The translations under genes and the position numbers were made by a program. From CAYNWT01 sp964450955 (lineage in GTDB: Bacteria; Planctomycetota; Planctomycetia; Planctomycetales; Planctomycetaceae): 64,000 bases of DNA. A model generated the notes under the pieces. The model was given only the letters and a program-made list of their open reading frames with translations. It ran no database searches and was not told the origin of the DNA. The first letter of the stretch is position 1. Each line of letters starts with the position of its first letter. Location of the stretch: positions 42,261-106,260 of the forward strand of contig CAYVFI010000026.1 of the NCBI GenBank assembly GCA_964450955.1. Reading direction: 5' to 3'. Positions 16,779 to 25,214 of the stretch are shown here, in pieces.

Positions 16779-18764
16779 TTATCCCAGCCGGCCAAACTGT
16801 TTGTCCAGCGTGCCTCTGCTAAGCGTTAGCCAGGTAGGCCGACCGTGGGGACAATGGTGGGCGTCGTCACACAAATGCCGCTGTTCAAGCAGCGCGGCGA
16901 TCTCTTCACGGCTCAATCGATAACCCGCTTTAATGGCGGCTTTGCAGGCCATCATGTGCAACAGACTATCCAACAAGTCTCGACGCGTCGGCTTGCCTTC
17001 CTGGCGATCCAGGTGTTCCGCCAAATCCCGAACAATCCGAACCACCTTGCGGTTCTTCAACATCGCTGGATAGGCAGAGACCAAAACCGTGCTGCCGCCG
17101 AACTCACCAATCTCAAAACCCAGCTCGTACAGCAGGTCTTTTTGTTCGAGCACGATGGCTGCTTCTTTTGGTGAGAGTTCAACCGATTCCGGCATCAGCA
17201 GCTTTTGTTTCTCAACCGTCTGGCTAAGCGTCTTCTCGCGAAATTCTTCGTACAGAATCCGTTCGTGAAGCGCGTGCTGATCGATAACGGTCAGCCCTGA
17301 ATCACTGGCCACAACGATGTAACAATCGTGCAACTGAAACGCCCGGTTTGCATCGGCCAGATTCGCTTCCGTCAAGTTGACTCGCCCGACCGCATCCTGC
17401 TGCACAGGTTGGTTCTCAGTGGTCGCTGTGTCTGTCGCGGTCGCTGCGCCTGCCACACCGGTCGATTCTGCCGCGGCCGGCAACGTGGCACCGGATGAAA
17501 GCGAAACGCTGGAAGCACGCCCCTGCGCTTCCGGACTACCGGCCCACGGCGCGATGGGGCTGGTTACGGGCGTCGCGACTGCTTCCGAAGCTGACGCAAC
17601 CGACGCGCCGATTGGAGCCACCGGGGCTGTGGGCAGCATTGGTTCTGGTTCGGGCAGCAACGCTTGCCGGAACGTTGAACCGCCGTTGCTTCCGCTATCA
17701 AGCCGCAGCTCGCCGGCCGGGTTGCTGGGAACGTTCCGGCTGACACTGAGTTCCGTGTCGAACTCCATCGACAAAAACCGCTGTCGCAACGTGTTTAGCA
17801 TCTGTCGATACAACTGCTGGCTATCGCGGAACCGGACTTCCATTTTCGTCGGATGCACATTCACATCGACCTGATCCGGAGCCATCTCCAGAAACAGAAA
17901 ACAAACCGGGAACCGGCCCACCATCAACAAACCGCGATACGCTTCACGCAACGCATGCTGCAACGACTTATCCTGAATCCAACGCCCGTTCAGAAACAGG
18001 TACTGACTTTTGCGAGTCGACTTGCTGTAGTTCGGATGAGCGACAAATCCCCACAGGCGAACAAGGTTTTCGCCTTCGCCGGTTTCCGATTCAACTTCAA
18101 TTAACTGGTCCGACAAATCGTCGCCGTAAAACAATCGCAACCGTTCTGCCAGCCCCGCACTGGCCGGCTGTTCGTAAACCATCTTGCCGTTGTGACGCAG
18201 AACCATGTGCAGCCGCGGATTGGCAATGGCGATCCGCACAAACTGTTCGCTGATATGGCCGAACTCGGTGGATGTTCGCTTGAGAAACTTGCGCCGTACC
18301 GGAGTGTTATAAAACAACTGCCGCGCTTCGATTATGGTTCCGATCGGACAACCGCACTCCGTCGCCGGCGCCGGCTTGCCGCCTTCCACCGTAAGTTCCA
18401 CTCCGGCGTCAGCGTCTTCCTGACGCGACTTCACAGTGAACCGACAGACTGAAGAAATCGACGCCAAAGCTTCACCGCGGAAGCCCATCGTGTGAACTCG
18501 AAAAAGATCCGCGTCGTCGGCAATCTTGCTGGTCGCGTGACTGGTCACCGACAACAGCAAATCGTCCGGGTGGATTCCGCAACCGTTATCGGCCACGCGA
18601 ATGAGTTCGCTGCCACCTTCCTCAATGTCCACCTCGATACGCGTCGCCAGCGCGTCGATGCTGTTTTCCAACAGCTCTTTAACAACGCTGGCCGGGCGTT
18701 CGATAACTTCGCCGGCAGCGATTTTGTTGATGACCGTCGGGTCAAGTTGGCGAATGCGGGACAT
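16779..18764 (-). CDS. mutL: DNA mismatch repair protein MutL
   Basis: 661 residues. GHKL ATPase domain: INKIAAGEVIERPASVVKEL, DNGCGI and GFRGEALASI. The C-terminal dimerisation/endonuclease domain carries DQHALHERILYEE (metal-binding nick-endonuclease motif), ACKAAIKAGYRLS and CPHGRPTW, so this is the nicking-type MutL of organisms without MutH. A Ser/Ala/Pro-rich linker (about 340-440) joins the halves. Start MSRIRQLDPTVINK is conserved. No ribosome site is visible: a 12-bp hairpin ends only four bases before the ATG. mutS is not in the window. Confidence 0.95.
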   Translation of the reverse strand: MSRIRQLDPTVINKIAAGEVIERPASVVKELLENSIDALATRIEVDIEEGGSELIRVADNGCGIHPDDLLLSVTSHATSKIADDADLFRVHTMGFRGEALASISSVCRFTVKSRQEDADAGVELTVEGGKPAPATECGCPIGTIIEARQLFYNTPVRRKFLKRTSTEFGHISEQFVRIAIANPRLHMVLRHNGKMVYEQPASAGLAERLRLFYGDDLSDQLIEVESETGEGENLVRLWGFVAHPNYSKSTRKSQYLFLNGRWIQDKSLQHALREAYRGLLMVGRFPVCFLFLEMAPDQVDVNVHPTKMEVRFRDSQQLYRQMLNTLRQRFLSMEFDTELSVSRNVPSNPAGELRLDSGSNGGSTFRQALLPEPEPMLPTAPVAPIGASVASASEAVATPVTSPIAPWAGSPEAQGRASSVSLSSGATLPAAAESTGVAGAATATDTATTENQPVQQDAVGRVNLTEANLADANRAFQLHDCYIVVASDSGLTVIDQHALHERILYEEFREKTLSQTVEKQKLLMPESVELSPKEAAIVLEQKDLLYELGFEIGEFGGSTVLVSAYPAMLKNRKVVRIVRDLAEHLDRQEGKPTRRDLLDSLLHMMACKAAIKAGYRLSREEIAALLEQRHLCDDAHHCPHGRPTWLTLSRGTLDKQFGRLG

Positions 18765-18768
18765 GGAT

Positions 18769-18822
18769 ACAGCAAGCGGGAAGAAGGGCGTTCCGTCTGC
18801 ATCTGGTTTACCCGCTTGCTGT
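18769..18822 (-). promoter_or_regulatory. perfect 12-bp hairpin abutting the mutL start
   Basis: ACAGCAAGCGGG at 18769-18780 and CCCGCTTGCTGT at 18811-18822 are exact reverse complements around a 30-base loop. In the mutL mRNA sense the 3' arm ends four bases before the ATG at 18764, where the ribosome site should be. It could control mutL translation or be an inserted dispersed palindrome. Confidence 0.6.
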
Positions 18823-18941
18823 CACGAGGGCAATGTATGGGGCTGTCTTTCACCCGCGTTCTTCGGGTTTGGGACCGAAATCGTCATCCATCGGTGCGAC
18901 CGCTACCCGGCCTGGTTGCAGGGAGTTTGCTGGCCTTCGAA

Positions 18942-19487
18942 TTATTTCTTTTTCGGACGGAACGCCACGATGCGGGCTTCGTTTGTCGTCAGATACGCGC
19001 CGCCAATCAGATCGATGCAGTACGGAATCGCCGGCATGACCGCGTCCATGCATTCGTTGATCGCTTTCGGCTGGCCGGGCAGGTTCACAATTAACGACTG
19101 ACCGCGAATGGCGGCCGTTTGCCGAGACAAAATCGCAGTTGGAACCGCCTTGAGCGACACCTGCCGCATGAGCTCGCCGAAACCCGGCATCAATTTCTCA
19201 GCCACAGCCTCCGTCGATTCCGGAGTCACATCCCGCAGCGCGGGTCCGGTTCCGCCAGTAGTCACGACCAGCGAACAACCTTCATCGTCGCACAACTCAC
19301 GCAGCGTTTGTTCGATGATAACACGATCATCGCTAATCACGCGCGCCACAGGTTCCCACGGCGAAGTCAGCACTTCGTCAAAGTACTCCTGAATCGCCGG
19401 GCCACCGCGATCCTCATACTCACCCCGACTCGCACGGTCGGAGACAGTCACAATTCCAATTCGCGCCGTGCTTGATTCGTCTGTCAC
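18942..19487 (-). CDS. mogA: molybdopterin adenylyltransferase (MogA/MoaB family)
   Basis: 181 residues from GTG 19487, preceded at 7-nt spacing by AAAGGA; ATG codons at 19517/19514 extend the frame by ten residues but lack a ribosome site. MogA activates molybdopterin with ATP before molybdate insertion. Motifs: RIGIVTVSDRASRGEYEDRG, TTGGTGPALRDVTPEST and NLPGQPKAINEC. It is 177 bases upstream of mutL on the same strand. No other molybdenum cofactor gene is nearby. MoaB-type activity cannot be excluded. Confidence 0.9.
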   Translation of the reverse strand: MTDESSTARIGIVTVSDRASRGEYEDRGGPAIQEYFDEVLTSPWEPVARVISDDRVIIEQTLRELCDDEGCSLVVTTGGTGPALRDVTPESTEAVAEKLMPGFGELMRQVSLKAVPTAILSRQTAAIRGQSLIVNLPGQPKAINECMDAVMPAIPYCIDLIGGAYLTTNEARIVAFRPKKK

Positions 19488-20040
19488 ATCGTGTTCCTTT
19501 TGAACTGAGCTCATCATCCAAACTGGGGCGCCAACGGCGAATCGCGGTACCTAAATCCGTGTCTGCGAATCCGCATTCAACGGCGGCACGATCTCGCCAC
19601 CAACAACTCACCTGACGAACTTAAAAAGTTGGTTCTTCTGAGAAGTCTGTGGCTGAAAACTTCTGCTTATTCCACTCATCGATCTTATTCCTACAGCGAT
19701 TTTCGTTCAGTCGCGGAGCAACTGAGACACTCCGAGAGAATCAGAAGATGCCGCCAGCCACAAAAATCCCAGAAGAACCAAAAAGTTTAACGTGTCGACA
19801 CAAAACGGTATCGTTTTATCGCAACCGATACCGGGCAGTTACGATGCTAAGCGCGGTTCGACAAAAAATTTCCTGACGGGCCCCACCCTCTCGTCCTGTC
19901 TAAACGTTTTGTGTAATTTGCAACGTAAGAACACTCCGGTATGGTGCGTCTAGTGTGCCAGTGGAATGGTAGTGGAACACGGACGCCACTTCTGCCGGAC
20001 CTTAACACGCCCAATTTCTACCCAAGCGCAGGAGTCCACG
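19488..20040. other. intergenic region between divergent genes
   Basis: 553 bases without a convincing gene. It contains an inverted repeat GGTTCTTCTG (19631-19640)/CAGAAGAACC (19770-19779), each flanked outward by TTAAA-like bases, spanning about 160 bases. A candidate promoter for the 20041 gene lies at 19918-19945. The middle part is relatively AT-rich. Confidence 0.5.
19918..19945 (+). promoter_or_regulatory. candidate sigma-70 promoter for the 20041 gene
   Basis: TTGCAA (19918-19923), 16-base spacer, TATGGT (19940-19945). It lies about 95 bases upstream of the ATG. Found by eye only. Confidence 0.3.
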
Positions 20041-20553
20041 ATGTCTCGCAACACCGTTTTCGTTTTGTTCGTAGGAGCCGCAATTGGATTTGGCACGCAC
20101 GCCATCCTAAAGCCATCAACGCTTATTGCCGCACCGCAATCCGGAACCAAATCCGGTGGAGGCTCTAGTGGGGTTAGTGCGCACTTTGGCGTGACAGTGG
20201 CTCCAGCCGACGATACGGGTCGCGTTAACGGGGTGTTTGTGGTCGATCAGCTGCAGGGGCACATCGCCGGCGGCGTTCTTGATAATCGAACCGGAAAGTA
20301 TCGACACCGGTACTTCCGCCGGATTAACGCAGACTTTGGCATTCCCGATTCTGGCCCAACTCCGGCCTACACCCTGGTCGCTTCGAGGGCTGACATCAAT
20401 CTCCGGAACGGACTTGGCAAAGGCGTATTGCACGTCGCCGAAAAACGCACCGGCAGGGTAATTGCCTATGCGTTCGCGTTCCCAAACAACGCGAATCCCA
20501 ACACGCCACTACCGTTGCTCCCATTGGATTCGATGCAGTTCGCCGAACGCTAG
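20041..20553 (+). CDS. exported hypothetical protein
   Basis: 170 residues from ATG 20041 with AGGAG at 20030-20034, six bases upstream; the frame extends upstream to 19966 but the signal peptide (MSRNTVFVLFVGAAIGFGTHAIL) fixes the start. A Gly/Ser-rich linker follows. The body includes GVFVVDQLQGHIAGGVLDNRTGKY (given in part), suggesting a small beta-rich extracytoplasmic domain. No family is recognised. It is convergent with trmH; hairpins at 20649-20725 lie between them. Confidence 0.65.
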   Translation: MSRNTVFVLFVGAAIGFGTHAILKPSTLIAAPQSGTKSGGGSSGVSAHFGVTVAPADDTGRVNGVFVVDQLQGHIAGGVLDNRTGKYRHRYFRRINADFGIPDSGPTPAYTLVASRADINLRNGLGKGVLHVAEKRTGRVIAYAFAFPNNANPNTPLPLLPLDSMQFAER

Positions 20554-20648
20554 TCCGCGCCGGCCAAGCTTCGGAGATTGTGGACTTTTCCCACACGGAC
20601 GCCGCAAAGAAACAAGACCGCCCCGCTAACCCTGCCGCCCCCCCCTCG

Positions 20649-20725
20649 CCACCGATCTTACATCGGTGGGTCCACGGCTTTTGCACTGCAAAACCATTCC
20701 GCTGAACGTTGTAGTGCAAAAGCCG
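20649..20725. terminator. hairpins between convergent genes, probable bidirectional terminator
   Basis: First hairpin: CCACCGAT (20649-20656)/ATCGGTGG (20662-20669), loop CTTAC. Second: CGGCTTTTGCACT (20675-20687)/AGTGCAAAAGCCG (20713-20725), a perfect 13-bp stem. The left arm of the second also contains the self-complementary TTTTGCA-C-TGCAAAA (20679-20693). Position between two convergent genes fits termination. No long T-run is present. Confidence 0.45.
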
Positions 20726-20808
20726 TTTAGCTACGCCGTCAATCAAAGTCGCATGCGGGAATCCAAGGTCAAAGACAACCAAACAAGCTGTCCGCATCCA
20801 ACACGCTG

Positions 20809-21486
20809 CTAACCCCCCGCGCGATCTGACTCATACCGTTTCAGGTACGAAGGCAGTTTCCAGCCAAGCGATTTCTGAACCCAATCCTCGCGTAGGGTCT
20901 GCTTTTCTGATTCGGTCAAGGCCCAGTCAGCATGGTCTGTTGGAGCGTTCCGGGTGAGTTCATACAGCGTGATGGCCGCGGCGACAGAAATGTTAAAACT
21001 GTCGGTGAACCCGGACATCGGGATACAAATGCGTTCGTCGGCGGCGTCCAGAATTGAATCCGACAGCCCGTCGTGTTCGTTCCCAAAAAACACGGCTGTT
21101 TTTTCAGTCAACGTGGCCTCACGTAACGACAGATTTTCCGGATCCGGCGAAGTGGCCACAATGCGATAGCCTTGACCGCGCAGATGATCGATACAGTCCT
21201 GCGACGCGTTGTCGGAATTTCGATGCCTAATCACCGTTGTCCAGTTACCAGCCCCCAACGCGATCTCGTGGTTCGGTTCAAACTGGTTCCGCGATTCGAT
21301 GGAATGCACATCCTGAACACCAAAACAGTCGCAACTGCGAACGCAGGCACTCGCGTTGTTTTGGTGGTACAAATTTTCAAACGCGACCGTCAGGAACCGA
21401 GTCCGCCGATGCAGTACGCGTTCGAATCCAGCCAGCCGTTCGGCCGTCAGAAAGCTGCTGAGGTATTCAAAGAGTGCCGGTTCCAT
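20809..21486 (-). CDS. trmH: tRNA (guanosine-2'-O-)-methyltransferase, TrmH/SpoU family
   Basis: 225 residues. A SPOUT-fold enzyme using S-adenosylmethionine to methylate ribose 2'-O, most likely Gm18 of tRNA. SpoU motifs: NNASACVRSCDCFGVQDVH (motif 1), FFGNEHDGLS (motif 2) and IPMSGFTDSFNISVAAAI (motif 3). The C-terminal extension (EKQTLREDWVQKSLGWKLPS) resembles that of TrmH. The methylated tRNA position is inferred from family resemblance only. It is upstream of, and divergent from, the tRNA-His gene. Confidence 0.88.
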   Translation of the reverse strand: MEPALFEYLSSFLTAERLAGFERVLHRRTRFLTVAFENLYHQNNASACVRSCDCFGVQDVHSIESRNQFEPNHEIALGAGNWTTVIRHRNSDNASQDCIDHLRGQGYRIVATSPDPENLSLREATLTEKTAVFFGNEHDGLSDSILDAADERICIPMSGFTDSFNISVAAAITLYELTRNAPTDHADWALTESEKQTLREDWVQKSLGWKLPSYLKRYESDRAGG

Positions 21487-21692
21487 GTGACTGGTAAACT
21501 AACTGTGCGGTGCCGGCCGGTTCAAAGCCCAAATATCCAATATCCGCTGCAAAATCTCCAGAAGAAGCCGCCTGCCGGGTCTGCGAATTCACAGAACCAA
21601 AATTCAGGGAGAACCGGCCACCCGTTGACTTTCCACAATCGTCAAACCCCGACCCTTTCACGGTTGCCTGCACGAATCCGCCGATCCATCTA

Positions 21693-21721
21693 TTGAACAG
21701 GCTCAAAACACCGGATATTCT
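21693..21721 (+). promoter_or_regulatory. sigma-70 promoter of the tRNA-His gene
   Basis: TTGAAC (21693-21698), 17-base spacer, TATTCT (21716-21721). The mature tRNA starts 13 bases further on. Spacing and box quality are good. Confidence 0.6.
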
Positions 21722-21733
21722 CACCGCACACAT

Positions 21734-21808
21734 GGTGGCTATAGCTCAGTTGGTTAGAGCGCTGGATTGTGATTCCAGAGGTCGCCGGTTCGAACCCGGT
21801 TAGCCACC
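21734..21808 (+). tRNA. tRNA-His (anticodon GTG)
   Basis: Cloverleaf: acceptor GTGGCTA/TAGCCAC, D-arm GCTC...GAGC, anticodon arm CTGGA-TTGTGAT-TCCAG giving GTG, and T-arm GCCGG-TTCGAAC-CCGGT. The genome encodes the G at -1 (21734) opposite C73 (21808), a hallmark of tRNA-His. The 3' CCA is not fully encoded. Confidence 0.95.
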
Positions 21809-21812
21809 CATC

Positions 21813-21846
21813 AACGCCGCAGATCCATCAGGTCTGCGGCGTTTTT
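21813..21846 (+). terminator. Rho-independent terminator of tRNA-His
   Basis: Perfect 11-bp stem AACGCCGCAGA (21813-21823)/TCTGCGGCGTT (21833-21843) with a 9-base loop, continuing into a T-run. It begins five bases after the tRNA. Confidence 0.85.
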
Positions 21847-22071
21847 TGTCGCCCAACGGCCACCGCAGCGGTATCCGGGCCCAGCTCCGGAACCGCTTGG
21901 TGATTGCTCAAAGCTAACCGGAGCCGCTTGTTGAATCGTTGAACCGAAGACACACCGCGCTGGGCCATTTGATACAGCGTCATCCGCTGAGGTCCGGCAA
22001 GCTAAGTCGCCTGCTGCAATTGCCATATCAAAACCTGCCGAGCCGCATGATGGAACGGCAGGTCGCCACCC

Positions 22072-23322
22072 TTAGTCGGTGCTGGATGGTGGCATGATGC
22101 GTGCAGGCCGTACTTCCGGCTGATGTCCAAGCAGCTGTTGACGAGCCTGCGTTTGCTGAGCCAACCCGTGGATACGGATGAACCCAATCGCGGTGTCGTG
22201 CGGGAACTCGTCGCCCTCTTCGTACGTCGCCAGCTTTTCGTTGTACAAACTGTGTGGGCTTTTCATGCCGCTTACAACCGCACTGCCCTTGTACAAGCGA
22301 ACGCGAACGGAGCCGGAAACGAATCGCTGGTTCTTTTCAACAAACCCCATCAGGTCCTGGTGAAACGCACTAAACCACAAGCCGTCGTAAATGATATCGC
22401 TGGCAGTCTGCGTCACGAATGTTTTGAACCGCATTGCCTGGCGGCTAAGTGTCAGGTTCTCCAGTTCGCGATGAGCCGTATGCAGGATGACGGCGGCCGG
22501 AGCCTCATAAATCTCGCGGCTCTTGATACCGACCAGTCGGTTCTCAACATGGTCGATCCGCCCGACCCCGTGCGCGCCGCCCAGTTTGTTGAGTTCTTCG
22601 ATCAGAGGAACTCCGTCCATCGCTTCGCCATTCAGCGCCGTCGCGCGGCCTTGTTCGAATTCGATGGTCACTTCCACTGGCGCGTCCGGCGCTTCCAGTG
22701 GGTCGACGGTCCACTTATAGGCGCCCGCTGGTGGAGCCACCCAGGGATCTTCCAGGACGCCCGCTTCGACCGATCGGCCCCAGATGTTTTGGTCGACGCT
22801 GTAAATGCTGTCTTTGGTTGCATCAACTTCAATGCCGTTGTCGGCGGCGTACTTAAGTTCTTCTGTTCGCGTCCATTTCCACTCTCGAACCGGAGCAATA
22901 ATTTTCAGAGCCGGGTTGAGCGTATTGAATGACACGTCGAACCGAACCTGGTCGTTGCCTTTGCCGGTACAACCATGAGCCACCGCCGTTGCACCGTGTT
23001 CTTTGGCGTGTTCGACCATGCGGTGAGCGATCAGTGGTCGGCCGAGTGCCGTGGCCAGCGGGTACTTGCCTTCGTACATGGTTCCCGCCATCAGCGACGG
23101 CCAGACCATGTAGTCGATGAACATGTTCCGCACATCTTCAACGATGGTCTTCACCGCGCCGGTTCTCTTCGCCTTGGCTTCGATGGCATCAAGGTCGCGA
23201 CCCTGCCCGAGATCACACGTGTAGGTGATCACGTCCATGTCGTACTTTTCGTTGATCCACTTCACAGCGACCGATGTGTCCAAACCACCGCTGTAAGCCA
23301 GAATTACCTTCTCGCGAGCCAT
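22072..23322 (-). CDS. argG: argininosuccinate synthase
   Basis: 416 residues. It joins citrulline and aspartate with ATP in arginine synthesis. N-terminal AYSGGLDTSVAVKW is the pyrophosphatase-type ATP loop. Further family motifs: CDLGQGRDLDAIEAKA, AHGCTGKGNDQVRFD and SIYSVDQNIWGRS. The tail after residue about 400 is short and Gln/Pro-rich. No other arg gene is adjacent. Three 23-base tandem repeats lie just upstream of its start. Confidence 0.96.
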   Translation of the reverse strand: MAREKVILAYSGGLDTSVAVKWINEKYDMDVITYTCDLGQGRDLDAIEAKAKRTGAVKTIVEDVRNMFIDYMVWPSLMAGTMYEGKYPLATALGRPLIAHRMVEHAKEHGATAVAHGCTGKGNDQVRFDVSFNTLNPALKIIAPVREWKWTRTEELKYAADNGIEVDATKDSIYSVDQNIWGRSVEAGVLEDPWVAPPAGAYKWTVDPLEAPDAPVEVTIEFEQGRATALNGEAMDGVPLIEELNKLGGAHGVGRIDHVENRLVGIKSREIYEAPAAVILHTAHRELENLTLSRQAMRFKTFVTQTASDIIYDGLWFSAFHQDLMGFVEKNQRFVSGSVRVRLYKGSAVVSGMKSPHSLYNEKLATYEEGDEFPHDTAIGFIRIHGLAQQTQARQQLLGHQPEVRPARIMPPSSTD

Positions 23323-23352
23323 CTCAATCGTCTTTCGTCAGTTTCATTTTGT

Positions 23353-23421
23353 AGCACGGCGCTAGTCGAACCGTCAGCACGGCGCTAGTCGAGCCGTCAG
23401 CACGGCGCTAATCGAGCCGTC
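23353..23421. repeat. three tandem 23-bp repeats
   Basis: Units start at 23353, 23376 and 23399, each AGCACGGCGCTAGTCGAGCC plus GTC, differing at one or two positions (A/G at unit position 18, G/A at 13). They lie 31 bases upstream of argG, between divergent genes. Confidence 0.9.
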
Positions 23422-23528
23422 AGTATACGCCGGTGTCCAGTCGATGCGAACGGTCGCAGGGCCAAAACGGTTGGCGAGCAGCATTCGCCAGCGTCCCCGT
23501 GTAGAATGCTGCGAAAACTGACCGAAAC

Positions 23529-25160
23529 ATGAGGCTCTCCGTGATTACTCGTCTGTGTTTGCTGGTCGTCGCAACGACTACGGCCGCGTTATCAGCCTGC
23601 GCCGACGAGCGCCCCAACTTTCTGGTCATCATGGTCGACGACATGGGCTTCAGTGATCCTGGTTGTTATGGCGGCGAAATCGACACGCCGAACCTGGACA
23701 AGCTGGCCGCCAACGGGCTGCGGTTCACCCAGTTCTACAACACCGCTCGCTGCTGGCCATCACGGGCCGCGTTGATGACGGGGCGGTATCCGCATGAAGC
23801 AGGGCACGCGATGATGTTCGGGCCGAAGGCTCCAAGGGCTTATCAGGGAACGACACCCGATCAGGGCCGGTTCATTTCCGAACTCCTGCAACCGGCCGGC
23901 TATCAAACCTACCACGTTGGTAAGTGGCACCTACACAATCGAACGGCTCCCAAATCGAACAAGTACACGGCCAACAGCTACAACGACTCGTGGCCACTGG
24001 GTCGCGGGTTCCAACACTCGTACTGCGTGAAGTCTCAAAATAATTACTTCAACCCGAACCAAATCTTCAACGAAGACAAACTCATCACACGCCCCGGCGC
24101 GAATGGTGACTACTACATCACCGACGTGTTCACCAAACACACGATCGGGTACCTGAAACAACACGCAGCCAGCCACAAAGACGAACCGTTCTTCCTGTAC
24201 CTGGCCCACACCGCACCGCACTTCCCGCTACACGCATTGCCGGCCGATATCGAACGCCATAAAGCTCGCTATCAAAAAGGCTGGGACAAAATCCGAACCG
24301 AACGCCTCGCGCGGCAAAACGAGATGGGACTACTGGACTGCCAACTTGCGCCGCGCGATGAACTTGCGGTTGCCTGGGATAGCCTGTCGGAAAAAGATCA
24401 GGACATGTGGGCGACTCGTATGGCAATTCACGCTGCCATGGTTCATCGAGTTGACGCTGGCATTGGTGCTATTGTTGAACAGCTGAAAACGATGGGTTCG
24501 CTGGACAACACGCTGGTTCTGTTTCTTTCCGACAACGGAGCCAGCGCGGAGTATCTGGTTCGGGGCGATGGGCACGATCCAACAGCGGCGCCCGGTAGTG
24601 CAGCCACCTACCTGTGCCTGGAAGTGGCATGGTCAAACGCGTCGAACACGCCATTCCGCCAGCACAAAATGTGGACGCACGAAGGTGGCATCTCCACACC
24701 CCTCATCGCCCACTGGCCCGCGGCGATTAAGCTAACCGGTTCGCTGACTCATCAAGTCGGTCACATCATTGATATCGCTCCGACGTTGCTGGAACTGGCT
24801 GGCGCTGGAAAACCTTCCGATCTGGACGCCATCAAACCACCAGTGACAGGCAAAAGCCTGGTTCCAATCCTCCACGGAAAACAACGTGAACCGCATGAGT
24901 TCCTTTTTTGGGAACACACCGGCAACAAAGCCATCCGCAAAGGCGATTGGAAACTTGTCGCCGAAGACAAAGGCGATTGGGAGCTGTTTGATCTGAAGAA
25001 CGACCGCTCAGAACTCAACAACCTGGCCAACGCAAAGCCGGACCTGGTCAAGCAACTGCTGGACGACTGGCAAACGTACGCCGACAAAACCGGTGTCCTT
25101 GACTGGAACACACTTCCGCAATCAAAACGCAGCCCGGGCCCCGACTACCGCAAGAAGTAG
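23529..25160 (+). CDS. sulfatase (arylsulfatase family, type I)
   Basis: 543 residues with a signal peptide (MRLSVITRLCLLVVATTTAALSA, given in part). It hydrolyses sulfate esters outside the cytoplasm, probably of polysaccharides. VDDMGFSD carries the metal-binding Asp pair. RCWPSRAALMTGRYP contains the C-x-P-S-R sequence whose Cys becomes formylglycine. GKWHLH, FLSDNGAS and the C-terminal DWELFDLKND region complete the fold. Substrate is unknown. It is 54 bases upstream of ilvD, possibly cotranscribed. Confidence 0.95.
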   Translation: MRLSVITRLCLLVVATTTAALSACADERPNFLVIMVDDMGFSDPGCYGGEIDTPNLDKLAANGLRFTQFYNTARCWPSRAALMTGRYPHEAGHAMMFGPKAPRAYQGTTPDQGRFISELLQPAGYQTYHVGKWHLHNRTAPKSNKYTANSYNDSWPLGRGFQHSYCVKSQNNYFNPNQIFNEDKLITRPGANGDYYITDVFTKHTIGYLKQHAASHKDEPFFLYLAHTAPHFPLHALPADIERHKARYQKGWDKIRTERLARQNEMGLLDCQLAPRDELAVAWDSLSEKDQDMWATRMAIHAAMVHRVDAGIGAIVEQLKTMGSLDNTLVLFLSDNGASAEYLVRGDGHDPTAAPGSAATYLCLEVAWSNASNTPFRQHKMWTHEGGISTPLIAHWPAAIKLTGSLTHQVGHIIDIAPTLLELAGAGKPSDLDAIKPPVTGKSLVPILHGKQREPHEFLFWEHTGNKAIRKGDWKLVAEDKGDWELFDLKNDRSELNNLANAKPDLVKQLLDDWQTYADKTGVLDWNTLPQSKRSPGPDYRKK

Positions 25161-25214
25161 CCGGTCCGAACGCAACATTACGACAAGCCGACAGACCGGC
25201 ATCGAAAGACACCA

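Noticed and set aside
17377..17874. 165-codon plus-strand frame inside mutL
   Set aside because: Antisense of the MutL linker, low-complexity and without independent support.
23353..23421. Tandem repeats as a CRISPR array
   Set aside because: Units are directly adjacent without spacers, only three copies, and no cas genes are present.
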